From: Xylophilus ampelinus
Lineage (GTDB): Bacteria; Pseudomonadota; Gammaproteobacteria; Burkholderiales; Burkholderiaceae_C
Assembly: GCF_901875635.1 (NCBI RefSeq)
Contig: NZ_CABFMN010000033.1
Span: 1-64,000 of the forward strand
Direction: 5' to 3'
Length of the DNA stretch: 64,000 nt
In this document: piece after piece, positions 42,245 to 51,363 of the stretch
Layout: each line of letters opens with the position of its first letter
How positions within the stretch are numbered: position 1 is the first letter of the stretch
Translations under genes and position numbers: made by a program
Notes under the pieces: generated by a model
Databases searched by the model: none
Seen by the model: only the letters and a program-made list of their open reading frames with translations
What the model was told of the DNA's origin: nothing

Positions 42245-42344
42245 ATTTTGCGGGTGCCGGGCGCGCAAGGTCTGGCGTCCACGTGGCTCTCATGGCCCTC
42301 ACTCCGCTTGCCCCGCGATTCCCTTTGCCTGGAGACCGCTTCCC

Positions 42345-43046
42345 ATGATCGACAAGATTGCGCGCTCGGTGGCCGACGCGCTGGCCGATACGGCCGACGG
42401 TGCCACCGTGCTCATCGGCGGCTTCGGCACGGCCGGCATTCCCAACGAGTTGATCGACGGCCTGATCGAGCAGGGCGCGAAGGACCTCACGGTCGTCAAC
42501 AACAACGCCGGCAACGGCGACGCCGGCCTGGCCGCGCTGCTCAAGGCGGGGCGCGTGCGCAAGGTCATCTGCAGCTTCCCGCGCCAGGCCGACAGCCACG
42601 TCTTCGACGCGCTGTACCGCAGCGGCAAGCTGGAGCTGGAACTCGTGCCGCAGGGCAACCTGGCCGAGCGCATCCGCGCCGCCGGTGCGGGCATCGGCGC
42701 CTTCTTCTGTCCCACGGGCTACGGCACCGAGCTGGCGGGCGAGCGCGAGACGCGGGTGATCGACGGCAAGCCCTACGTGCTCGAATACCCCATCCATGGC
42801 GACCTGGCGCTCATCAAGGCCGAACGCGGCGACCGCTGGGGCAACCTCGTCTACCGCAAGGCCGCGCGCAACTTCGGCCCGGTGATGGCGATGGCGGCGA
42901 AGAAGACCATCGCCACGGTGCACGAGATCGCCGAGCTGGGCAGCATGGACCCCGAGGCGATCGTCACGCCCGGCATCTTCGTGAGCCGCATCGTGAAGAT
43001 CGAGCGTGTCGCCACGCAGGCCGGCGGCTTCAAGAAAGCGGCATGA
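42345..43046 (+). CDS. pcaI: 3-oxoadipate CoA-transferase subunit A
   Basis: Transfers CoA from succinyl-CoA to 3-oxoadipate (with PcaJ). 233 aa from ATG 42345: glycine-rich GATVLIGGFGTAGIPNELID, VVNNNAGNGDAGLAALL and the FFCPTGYGTELAGERE segment are as in CoA-transferase family I alpha subunits. Overlaps pcaJ by ATGA (43043-43046). First gene of pcaIJF, divergent from pcaR. Confidence 0.95.
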   Translation: MIDKIARSVADALADTADGATVLIGGFGTAGIPNELIDGLIEQGAKDLTVVNNNAGNGDAGLAALLKAGRVRKVICSFPRQADSHVFDALYRSGKLELELVPQGNLAERIRAAGAGIGAFFCPTGYGTELAGERETRVIDGKPYVLEYPIHGDLALIKAERGDRWGNLVYRKAARNFGPVMAMAAKKTIATVHEIAELGSMDPEAIVTPGIFVSRIVKIERVATQAGGFKKAA

Positions 43047-43690
43047 CCATGACCTACCAGAGACGCACCAAGGACCAACTCGCCGCCCGCGTGGCGCAGG
43101 ACATCTTCGACGGCGCCGTCGTCAACCTCGGCATCGGCCAGCCCACGCTGGTGGCCAACCACCTGCCCGCGGGCCGCGAGGTGATCCTGCACAGCGAGAA
43201 CGGCATCCTCGGCATGGGCCCGGCGCCGGCCGGGGGCGCCGAGGACTACGACCTCATCAACGCCGGCAAGCAACCGGTGACGCTGCTGCCGGGCGGCGCG
43301 TACTTCCACCATGCCGACAGCTTCGCGATGATGCGCGGCGGCCACCTCGACATCTGCGTGCTCGGCGCCTTCCAGGTCTCGGCCACCGGCGACCTGGCCA
43401 ACTGGAGCACCGGCGAGCCCGGCGCCATTCCGGCCGTGGGCGGCGCCATGGACCTGGCCATCGGCGCCAAGCAGACCTGGGTCATGATGGACCTGCTCAC
43501 CAAGAAGGGCGAGAGCAAGGTCGTCGAGCGCTGCAGCTACCCGCTCACCGGCATCGGCTGCGTCAAGCGCGTGTATGCCGACCTGGCGACACTCGAATGC
43601 ACATCGCAGGGCCTGAAGCTCATTGACAAGGTCGACGGACTGGACCACGCCGAGCTTGAGAAACTGGTGGGCCTGCCGATCGCTTCTTAA
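43043..43690 (+). CDS. pcaJ: 3-oxoadipate CoA-transferase subunit B
   Basis: 215 aa. The catalytic glutamate that forms the glutamyl-CoA thioester is Glu52 in HSENGILGMGP; then NAGKQPVTLLPGGAYF, the GGHLDICVLGAFQVSATGDL segment and CSYPLTGIGCVKRVYADLA. Start codon overlaps the pcaI stop. Followed by a 40-bp-arm inverted repeat before pcaF. Confidence 0.95.
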   Translation: MTMTYQRRTKDQLAARVAQDIFDGAVVNLGIGQPTLVANHLPAGREVILHSENGILGMGPAPAGGAEDYDLINAGKQPVTLLPGGAYFHHADSFAMMRGGHLDICVLGAFQVSATGDLANWSTGEPGAIPAVGGAMDLAIGAKQTWVMMDLLTKKGESKVVERCSYPLTGIGCVKRVYADLATLECTSQGLKLIDKVDGLDHAELEKLVGLPIAS

Positions 43691-43701
43691 ATCGGGCAGC
43701 C

Positions 43702-43804
43702 GAACGCAGAGGGCGCAGAGGTTTCGCAGAGGGCGCAGAAGTAAAGCCAAAATTTTCTTGAATTCTTCTGCGCCCTCTGCGAAATCTTCGCGACCTCTGC
43801 GTTC
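43702..43804. repeat. Large inverted repeat between pcaJ and pcaF
   Basis: Left arm 43702-43741 (GAACGCAGAGGGCGCAGAGG, then TTTCGCAGAGGGCGCAGAAG) and right arm 43765-43804 are reverse complements over 40 bases with about five mismatches; 23-bp AT-rich loop. The left arm also contains a direct repeat of CGCAGAGGGCGCAGA. It belongs to a REP-type sequence dispersed in proteobacteria. In RNA it would form a stable 40-bp hairpin inside the pcaIJF message. Confidence 0.85.
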
Positions 43805-43841
43805 TGGCCCCGTATTCACAACCCTCCTCGAGACACACAAC

Positions 43842-45047
<1,206 letters not shown>

Positions 45048-45062
45048 TCCGCCGCTTCGCCA

Positions 45063-45131
45063 GATCGTCACGTTCGTGACGAATTCGGCCGCAACGCCCG
45101 CTGGACGGGCGCTGGCGGCCGATTGCACTTT
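45063..45131. repeat. Hairpin repeat (GTCACGTTCGTGAC-flanked type), copy 2
   Basis: GATCGTCACGTTCGTGACGA, ATTCGGCCGCAA, core CGCCCGCTGGACGGGCG, then CTGGCGGCCGATTGCACTTT. Nearly identical to 51281-51350. It lies between the convergent stops of pcaF and the MarR gene. Confidence 0.8.
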
Positions 45132-45144
45132 GGGGCTCGGCGGC

Positions 45145-45657
45145 TCAGCCCTCGTCCGCGGGTTCGGCGCCGCCCTGCAGCGCATCCACCTTCTGCATGT
45201 TCTCGAGCAGCCTGAGCAGGTAGTGCAGGCTGTGGGTGGTGTCGTTGATCGAGAAGCCGTCCAGCACCTGCGCGTAGTAGCCGTGGATCTTCGGCAGCGC
45301 CTCGGCCTGCCAGAGTGACCGGCCCTCGGGTGTCATCGACACGATGCGCGCACGCCGGTCGTTCGCGTCCTGCGCCATGCGTACGCGACCGTCGCGCTCC
45401 ATGCGGCCGATCAGACCCGAGAGGTTCTGGCGGCTGACCTTCAGGTAGCGCGCCAGCTCGCCCACGCTCATCCCGTCCCCTGCCTCTTCCCGCGAGAGCG
45501 CGCCCAGCACCGCCCACTGCTGCGTGGTCAGGCCTTCGGCCTCCACGGCGCGTGTGCCTGTTTTATGCAACATGTTTGCACATTGGTACAACCGGAAGAA
45601 CAGCCGGTTGGCCAGAGCCATGCGCGCTTTCTCGTCATTTTCACTAGGGTTAACCAT
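45145..45657 (-). CDS. badR: MarR family regulator, BadR-like
   Basis: 170 aa from ATG 45657 (MVNPSENDEKARMALANRLF). MarR winged helix: GLTTQQWAVLGALSREEAGD, MSVGELARYLKVSRQNLSGL, IGRMERDGRVRMAQDANDRR wing. In Rhodopseudomonas, BadR is a MarR regulator of the cyclohexanecarboxylate genes released by 2-ketocyclohexanecarboxyl-CoA; here the gene is divergent from badH and a perfect GACAATATATTGTC palindrome lies between them. Assignment rests on this context. Confidence 0.85.
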   Translation of the reverse strand: MVNPSENDEKARMALANRLFFRLYQCANMLHKTGTRAVEAEGLTTQQWAVLGALSREEAGDGMSVGELARYLKVSRQNLSGLIGRMERDGRVRMAQDANDRRARIVSMTPEGRSLWQAEALPKIHGYYAQVLDGFSINDTTHSLHYLLRLLENMQKVDALQGGAEPADEG

Positions 45658-45710
45658 GGATAAGGCCTGGATGGCTTGCAGGGATGAACATCTTGCGGGA
45701 AGCAAAACAA

Positions 45711-45724
45711 GACAATATATTGTC
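45711..45724. promoter_or_regulatory. Perfect palindrome, candidate BadR operator
   Basis: GACAATATATTGTC, a 14-bp perfect dyad with an AT core in a GC-rich genome, 64 bp upstream of the badH start and 53 bp from the badR start. Size and symmetry fit a MarR dimer site; it probably overlaps the promoter of one or both genes. Confidence 0.8.
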
Positions 45725-45788
45725 ATAAATAGCGGCGTGATGGCTCAGCCCGCGCCCTGACGATAGCAAGCACCCCAAGGACCATTCG

Positions 45789-46556
45789 ATGCAACGATTC
45801 CAAGACAAGACCGTGATCGTCACCGGCGGCGGTGGCGGCATCGGCGGCGCCACCTGCCGCCGCTTCGCCCGCGAGGGCGCCCGCGTCGCGGTGTTCGACC
45901 TCAACGACGAGGCCGCGGTCCGGGTGGCCGCGCGAATCCGCGAGGAAGGCGGCCGCGCCGAGGCCGTGCGCTGCGACATCACCGACCGCGCCAGCGTCGA
46001 CGCCGCCGTGGCCCGCACGGTGGCGTCGCTGGGCCCCATCGACGTGCTCGTCAACAACGCGGGCTGGGATGTGTTCAAGCCCTTCACCAAGACTGCGCCG
46101 GCCGACTGGGACCGATTGATCGCCATCAATCTCACCGGCGCCCTGCACATGCACCACGCGGTGCTGCCGGGCATGGCGGCGCGCAAGGCAGGGCGCATCG
46201 TCAACATCGCCTCCGACGCGGCGCGCGTGGGCTCCTCCGGCGAAGCGGTGTACGCGGCCTGCAAGGGCGGGCTGGTGGCGCTCTCCAAGACGCTGGCGCG
46301 CGAGCATGCACGCCACGGCATCACCGTCAACGTGGTGTGTCCCGGCCCGACCGACACGGCCCTGTTCGCCGACTACCGGGAAGGCGCGGGCAACCCCGAG
46401 AAGCTGATGGAGGCCTTCACCCGTTCCATCCCGCTCGGCCGCATCGGCCAGCCCGACGACCTGCCGGGCGCCATCGCCTTCTTCGCCAGCGACGACGCGG
46501 CCTTCGTCACCGGGCAGGTGCTGTCGGTCTCCGGCGGCCTGACGATGGCCGGGTGA
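45789..46556 (+). CDS. badH: 2-hydroxycyclohexanecarboxyl-CoA dehydrogenase
   Basis: Short-chain dehydrogenase, 255 aa, oxidising 2-hydroxy- to 2-ketocyclohexanecarboxyl-CoA. Cofactor motif TGGGGGIGGATCRRFA, NNAGWDVF, catalytic Ser-Tyr-Lys in NIASDAARVGSSGEAVYAAC with the YAACK pair, and PGPTDTALFADYREGAGNP. The DVFKPF and SDAARVGSSGEA segments are those of BadH. First gene of badH-badI-aliB-aliA-bug. Confidence 0.92.
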   Translation: MQRFQDKTVIVTGGGGGIGGATCRRFAREGARVAVFDLNDEAAVRVAARIREEGGRAEAVRCDITDRASVDAAVARTVASLGPIDVLVNNAGWDVFKPFTKTAPADWDRLIAINLTGALHMHHAVLPGMAARKAGRIVNIASDAARVGSSGEAVYAACKGGLVALSKTLAREHARHGITVNVVCPGPTDTALFADYREGAGNPEKLMEAFTRSIPLGRIGQPDDLPGAIAFFASDDAAFVTGQVLSVSGGLTMAG

Positions 46557-46589
46557 CACCGATCGACGACTGAAGACAAGGAGACGAGC

Positions 46590-47372
46590 ATGAACTTCGA
46601 AGACATCCTCTACGAGGTGCGCAACGGCGTGGCCTGGATCACCATCAACCGGCCCGACAAGATGAACGCCTTTCGCGGCACCACCTGCGACGAGCTCATC
46701 AGGGCGCTGAACAAGGCCGGCTACGACCGCGACGTCGGCTGCATCGTGCTGGCCGGCGCCGGCGACCGGGCCTTCTGCACCGGCGGCGACCAGTCGGCCC
46801 ACGACGGCAACTACGACGGCCGCGGCACCATCGGCCTTCCGATGGAGGAGCTGCACACCGCCATCCGCGACGTGCCCAAGCCCGTGATTGCCCGCGTGCA
46901 GGGCTACGCCATCGGCGGCGGCAATGTGCTCGCCACGATCTGCGACCTGACCATCTGTTCCGAGAAGGCGATCTTCGGCCAGGTCGGCCCCAAGATGGGC
47001 TCGGTCGATCCGGGCTACGGCACCGCCTTCCTGGCGCGCGTGGTGGGCGAGAAGAAGGCGCGCGAGATCTGGTACCTGAACAAGCGCTATTCCGGCCACG
47101 AGGCCGTGGCCATGGGCCTGGCCAACGTGTGCGTGCCGCCCGAGAAGCTCGACGAGACGGTGCAGGAATGGGCCGAGACCATCTGCGAGCGCAGCCCCAC
47201 CGCCATCGCCATCGCCAAGCGCAGCTTCAACATGGACACGGCGCACCAGGCAGGCATCGCCGGCATGGGCATGTACGCCCTCAAGCTGTACTACGACACC
47301 GACGAGTCGCGCGAGGGCGTGGCCGCGCTCAAGGAAAAGCGCAAGCCCGATTTCCGCAAGTACGCCAAGTGA
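46590..47372 (+). CDS. badI: 2-ketocyclohexanecarboxyl-CoA hydrolase
   Basis: Crotonase-fold ring-opening hydrolase (2-ketocyclohexanecarboxyl-CoA + water to pimeloyl-CoA), 260 aa. Close to R. palustris BadI as I remember it: INRPDKMNAFRGTTCDELI, RAFCTGGDQSAHDGNYDGRG, PVIARVQGYAIGGGNVLATI and IFGQVGPKMGSVDPGYGTAF, related to MenB. RBS AAGGAG upstream; 33 bp after badH. Confidence 0.96.
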   Translation: MNFEDILYEVRNGVAWITINRPDKMNAFRGTTCDELIRALNKAGYDRDVGCIVLAGAGDRAFCTGGDQSAHDGNYDGRGTIGLPMEELHTAIRDVPKPVIARVQGYAIGGGNVLATICDLTICSEKAIFGQVGPKMGSVDPGYGTAFLARVVGEKKAREIWYLNKRYSGHEAVAMGLANVCVPPEKLDETVQEWAETICERSPTAIAIAKRSFNMDTAHQAGIAGMGMYALKLYYDTDESREGVAALKEKRKPDFRKYAK

Positions 47373-47385
47373 GCGCGGGGCCGCG

Positions 47386-48537
47386 ATGAACCCCTACATC
47401 GACGAGGACCTGGCGGCCGTCGCCGACCAGGCGCGCCGCTTTGCTTCAGACCGCGTGGCGCCCGGCTTCCAGGAGCGCGACCGCACCCGCTTGCTCGACC
47501 GCGCGCTGATGCGCGAGATGGGCGAGATGGGTTTCATCGCGCCCGAACTGCCCGAGGAGGCGGGCGGTCAGGGCCTGGGCTGCCTGGCGGCCGGCGTGAT
47601 CCACGAGGAGATCGCGCGGGCCGACCTGTCCATCAGCTACATCAACCTGCTGGCCTCGCTCAACGGCCAGATCCTGGCCGAGCACGGGCAGCCCGAGGTG
47701 GCGCGGCCCTGGCTGCAGAAGCTCACGCGCGGCGAAGCCCTGCTCGCCATCGCGCTGACCGAGCCGCGCGGCGGCTCCGACGCGGCCAACCTGCGGCTGA
47801 AGGTGGAACGCGTGGGGGACCACTACGTGCTCAACGGCGAGAAGACTTCCATCTCCGCCGCCGACCAGTGCGATGCGGCGGTGGTCTTCGGGCGCACCGG
47901 CAGCGTGGAATCGCAGGCGCACGGCGTCACCGCGCTGCTGGTGCCGATGGAGCTGCCCGGCATCACGCGCAACCGCTTCGACTGCCACGGCCAGCGTGCC
48001 ATCGGCCGCGGTTCGCTGTTCTTCGAGAACGTCAGGGTGCCGGTGGACCATCGCCTGGGCGAAGAGAACCAGGGCTTCGTGCAGGTGATGCAGGGCTTCG
48101 ACTTCTCGCGCGCGCTGATCGGCCTGCAGGTGCTGGCCGTGGCTCGGGTGGCGCTGGAGGAGGCGTGGGCCTACGTCGCACAGCGCGAGGCCTTCGGCAA
48201 GCCGCTGTCGGCCTTCCAGGGCGTGTCGCACCCGCTGGCCGATTTCGACACGCAGGTGGACGCCGCCCGGCTGCTGTGCCTGCAGGCGCTGTGGCTCAAG
48301 GACAGGGGCCTGCCCCACAGCGCCGAGGCCGCCATGTGCAAGTGGTGGGCGCCCAAACTGGCCTACGACGCGGTCCACCAGTGCCTGCTGTCCTTCGGCC
48401 ACGGCGGCTACGACCGCGGCCCGATGGAGCAACGCCTGCGCGACGTGCTGGGCTTCCAGATCGGTGACGGCACCGCCCAGATCATGAAGACCGTCATCGC
48501 CCGCGCACGTGTCGGTCGGAAGGCCGTGCCCCACTGA
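47386..48537 (+). CDS. aliB: Cyclohexanecarboxyl-CoA dehydrogenase-type acyl-CoA dehydrogenase
   Basis: 383 aa, flavin-dependent alpha,beta-dehydrogenation. Substrate/FAD motifs LAIALTEPRGGSDAANLRLK, YVLNGEKTSISAADQCDAAV, GLQVLAVARVALEEAWAYV and HGGYDRGPMEQRLRDVLGFQ. The catalytic base of straight-chain acyl-CoA dehydrogenases (Glu in YEGTAQ) is Asp361 here (GDGTAQIM), a substitution described for cyclohexanecarboxyl-CoA dehydrogenases. Starts 13 bp after badI. BadJ-like function is the alternative. Confidence 0.9.
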   Translation: MNPYIDEDLAAVADQARRFASDRVAPGFQERDRTRLLDRALMREMGEMGFIAPELPEEAGGQGLGCLAAGVIHEEIARADLSISYINLLASLNGQILAEHGQPEVARPWLQKLTRGEALLAIALTEPRGGSDAANLRLKVERVGDHYVLNGEKTSISAADQCDAAVVFGRTGSVESQAHGVTALLVPMELPGITRNRFDCHGQRAIGRGSLFFENVRVPVDHRLGEENQGFVQVMQGFDFSRALIGLQVLAVARVALEEAWAYVAQREAFGKPLSAFQGVSHPLADFDTQVDAARLLCLQALWLKDRGLPHSAEAAMCKWWAPKLAYDAVHQCLLSFGHGGYDRGPMEQRLRDVLGFQIGDGTAQIMKTVIARARVGRKAVPH

Positions 48538-48582
48538 GCGCGGCCGAACGCGACGACCACAAGAACGAGGAGACAAGACACC

Positions 48583-50220
48583 ATGGAATTCGACGCCATC
48601 CTGCTGCCGCCCCGGCGTGCCGCGAGCATTGCGCAAGGGCTGTGGGCCAACCGCACCGTCAACGACGAGCTCGATGCCTGCCTGGCCGAATGCCCCGACA
48701 AGACGGCGCTCACCGCGCTGCATGCCGACGGCACGCCCGGCCGGCGGATGAGCTACCGGGCGCTGGCGCAGCTGGCCGACCGCATGGCCGTGGGGCTGCA
48801 CCGCCTGGGCGTGCGCCGCAACGACGTGGTCGCCATGCAGCTGCCCAACGGCTGGCCCTTCACGGCGCTGTACCTGGCCTGTTCGCGCATCGGCGCCGTG
48901 CTCAATCCGCTGATGCCGATCTTCCGGGAGCGCGAACTGGGCTTCATGCTGCGGCACGGCGAGGCCAAGGTGCTGGTGGTGCCGAAGGTCTTCCGCGGCT
49001 TCGACCACGAGGCCATGGCGCGGGCCCTGCAGAAGGATCTGCCCGCGCTGCAGCACGTGCTCGTGGTCGGCGGCGGCGGCGCGGACGATTTCGATGCGCT
49101 GCTCACCGCGCCGGCGTGGGAAAGCGAAGCCGGCGCCGCCGCCATCCTCTCGTCCGGCCGGCCGGGGCCGGATGACGTCACCCAGCTGATCTACACCTCG
49201 GGCACCACCGGCGAGCCCAAGGGCGTGATGCACAGTGCCAACACGCTGATGGCCAACATCCGGCCGTACGCCGAACGGCTGCGCCTGGGCGCGGACGACG
49301 TGGTGCTCATGGCCTCGCCCATGGCACACCAGACAGGCTTCATGTATGGCCTGCTGATGCCGATCATGCTGCGCGCCTCGGCCGTGCTGCTGGACGTGTG
49401 GGATGCCGCGCGCGCCGCGCAGATCGTGCGCGAGGAAGGCGTCACCTTCACGATGGCCTCCACGCCCTTCCTCACCGATCTCACGCGACAGGTGCGCGAG
49501 AGCGGCGAGCCGGTGCCGACGCTGCGCACCTTCCTGTGCGCAGGCGCACCCATACCGGGCCCTGTGGTGGAGCAGGCCCGCGCGGCGCTGGGCACCAAGA
49601 TCGTCTCGGCCTGGGGCATGACCGAGAACGGTGCCGTCACGCTGATCCGCCTGGAGGACGACGACGAGCGCGCCTTCACCACCGACGGCTGCCCGCTGCG
49701 CGGGGTGGAGCTAAAGATCGCCGACGAGACCGGCGCCGAGCTGCCGCGCGGCGAATCCGGCCGCCTGCTGGTGCGCGCCGCCTCCAACTTCGGCGGCTAC
49801 CTCAAGCGCCCGCAGTGGAACGGCACCGACGCCCAGGGCTGGTTCGACACCGGCGACCTCGCGCGCATGGACGCCGCCGGCTACATCCGCATCAGCGGGC
49901 GCAGCAAGGACGTGATCATCCGTGGCGGCGAGAACATCCCCGTCTTCGAGATCGAGTCGCTGCTGTACCGGCACCCGGCCATCGCGCAGGTGGCCATCGT
50001 CGCCTACCCCGACGAGCGGCTGGGCGAGCGAGCCTGCGCGGTGGTGGTGCCCAAGGCCGGGCAGTCCATCGACCTGCCGGAGGTGGTGCGCTTCCTCAGG
50101 GAGCAGAAGGTGGCGGTGCAGTACATCCCCGAGCGCCTGGTGGTGCGCGAGAGCATGCCGGCCACGCCTTCCGGAAAGATCCAGAAGTTCAAGCTGCGCG
50201 AGCTGATCGCCGCGGGCTGA
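48583..50220 (+). CDS. aliA: Cyclohexanecarboxylate-CoA ligase
   Basis: AMP-forming acyl-CoA synthetase, 545 aa, activating the alicyclic acid. AMP-binding motif LIYTSGTTGEPKGVMH (about residues 203-218), A5-like AWGMTENGAVTLIRLEDD, YIRISGRSKDVIIRGGENIP and catalytic Lys in TPSGKIQKFKLRELI. Context and the AWGMTEN motif point to AliA. RBS GAGGAGA upstream. Fourth gene of the bad/ali operon. Confidence 0.92.
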   Translation: MEFDAILLPPRRAASIAQGLWANRTVNDELDACLAECPDKTALTALHADGTPGRRMSYRALAQLADRMAVGLHRLGVRRNDVVAMQLPNGWPFTALYLACSRIGAVLNPLMPIFRERELGFMLRHGEAKVLVVPKVFRGFDHEAMARALQKDLPALQHVLVVGGGGADDFDALLTAPAWESEAGAAAILSSGRPGPDDVTQLIYTSGTTGEPKGVMHSANTLMANIRPYAERLRLGADDVVLMASPMAHQTGFMYGLLMPIMLRASAVLLDVWDAARAAQIVREEGVTFTMASTPFLTDLTRQVRESGEPVPTLRTFLCAGAPIPGPVVEQARAALGTKIVSAWGMTENGAVTLIRLEDDDERAFTTDGCPLRGVELKIADETGAELPRGESGRLLVRAASNFGGYLKRPQWNGTDAQGWFDTGDLARMDAAGYIRISGRSKDVIIRGGENIPVFEIESLLYRHPAIAQVAIVAYPDERLGERACAVVVPKAGQSIDLPEVVRFLREQKVAVQYIPERLVVRESMPATPSGKIQKFKLRELIAAG

Positions 50221-50264
50221 GGACGATGGCAGGCAGTGGCCGACAACAAGCAGGAGACGACACC

Positions 50265-51248
50265 ATGATTGCAAGCATCCCTCGCCGTGCGCTGTGCGCC
50301 GGCCTCCTCGGCGCCGCGCTCGCCGCCCTCGCTGGAGCGGCCGCGGCGCAGAGCGCCTGGCCCGCCAGGCCCATCCGCGTGGTGGTGGGCTTCGCGCCCG
50401 GCGGCAGCACCGACGTGATGGCGCGCATCGCCGCCCAGTCGCTCACCGAGTCGCTGGGCCAGCCGGTGCTCATCGACAACAAGCCCGGCGCCAGCGGCAA
50501 CATCGCGGCCTCGGAGGTGGCGCGCGCGGCCGCGGACGGCCACACCTTCCTCATCGCGCCGACCTCCGTGGAAACGGCCAACCCCTGGCTGTTCAAGTCG
50601 AGCGTGCTGCCCTCGCGCGACCTCGCGCCGGTGGGCAGCATCGGCAAGACCCAGATGTACCTGGTGGCCAAGCCGCAGATCCAGGCCACCGACGTGCGCG
50701 AGCTGGTGGCGCTGGCCAAGGCCAGGCCGGGGTCGCTGTCGTACGCCTCGGCCGGCAGCGGCACGCCGCCGCACCTGGCCTGCGAACTCTTCAAGCAGGC
50801 CAGCGGCACTTACATCACGCACATCCCCTACCGCGGTGCGGCGCCGGCGCTGCAGGACGTGATGGCGGGCCAGGCCGATTTCGTCTGCGACCCCGGCATT
50901 GCCTTTCCGCACATCCGCAGCGGCAAGGTCAAGCTGCTGGGGGTGGTCAGCGCCAAGCGCTCGCCCTTCTTCCCCGAGGTGCCCACGGTGGGCGAGCAGG
51001 GCGTGCAGGGCGCCGACCTGGACATCTGGTTCGGCATGTGGGCGCCCAAGGGCACGCCGCCAGAGGTGCTGGCACGCATGAACCGCGACCTGGCCAAGGC
51101 GCTCGCGCTGCCGTCGACCCGGCAGCGGTACGGCGACCTGGGCGCCGAGCCGGTGGCGATGGAGACGGCCGAGTTCCGCGCCCTGCTCGATCGCGAGGGC
51201 AAGCAACTGGCCACCCTGATCCGGGAGCAGAAGATCGCCGCGGAATGA
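50265..51248 (+). CDS. Bug family receptor in the cyclohexanecarboxylate operon
   Basis: 327 aa periplasmic tricarboxylate-transport receptor: signal MIASIPRRALCAGLLGAALA ending GAAAA-Q, WPARPIRVVVGFAPGGSTDV, GQPVLIDNKPGASGNIAASE, ADGHTFLIAPTS and YASAGSGTPPHLACELFKQ. 44 bp after aliA with its own RBS CAGGAGACGA, so it is likely co-expressed and binds an alicyclic or related carboxylate (inference). tctB-tctA, the membrane partners, start 1.2 kb downstream beyond an opposing gene. Confidence 0.92.
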   Translation: MIASIPRRALCAGLLGAALAALAGAAAAQSAWPARPIRVVVGFAPGGSTDVMARIAAQSLTESLGQPVLIDNKPGASGNIAASEVARAAADGHTFLIAPTSVETANPWLFKSSVLPSRDLAPVGSIGKTQMYLVAKPQIQATDVRELVALAKARPGSLSYASAGSGTPPHLACELFKQASGTYITHIPYRGAAPALQDVMAGQADFVCDPGIAFPHIRSGKVKLLGVVSAKRSPFFPEVPTVGEQGVQGADLDIWFGMWAPKGTPPEVLARMNRDLAKALALPSTRQRYGDLGAEPVAMETAEFRALLDREGKQLATLIREQKIAAE

Positions 51249-51280
51249 AGGCCATGCGCAGATGACGAGGCCGTTCCCGA

Positions 51281-51350
51281 GATCGTCACGTTCGTGACCA
51301 ATTTGGCCGCAACGCCCGCTGGACGTGCGCTGGCGGCCGATTGCACTTTC
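51281..51350. repeat. Hairpin repeat (GTCACGTTCGTGAC-flanked type), copy 3
   Basis: GATCGTCACGTTCGTGACCA, ATTTGGCCGCAA, core CGCCCGCTGGACGTGCG, then CTGGCGGCCGATTGCACTTT. Lies between the convergent stops of bug and the ornithine-cyclodeaminase-family gene; one core base differs from copy 2. Confidence 0.8.
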
Positions 51351-51363
51351 GCATTCTCGGCTT

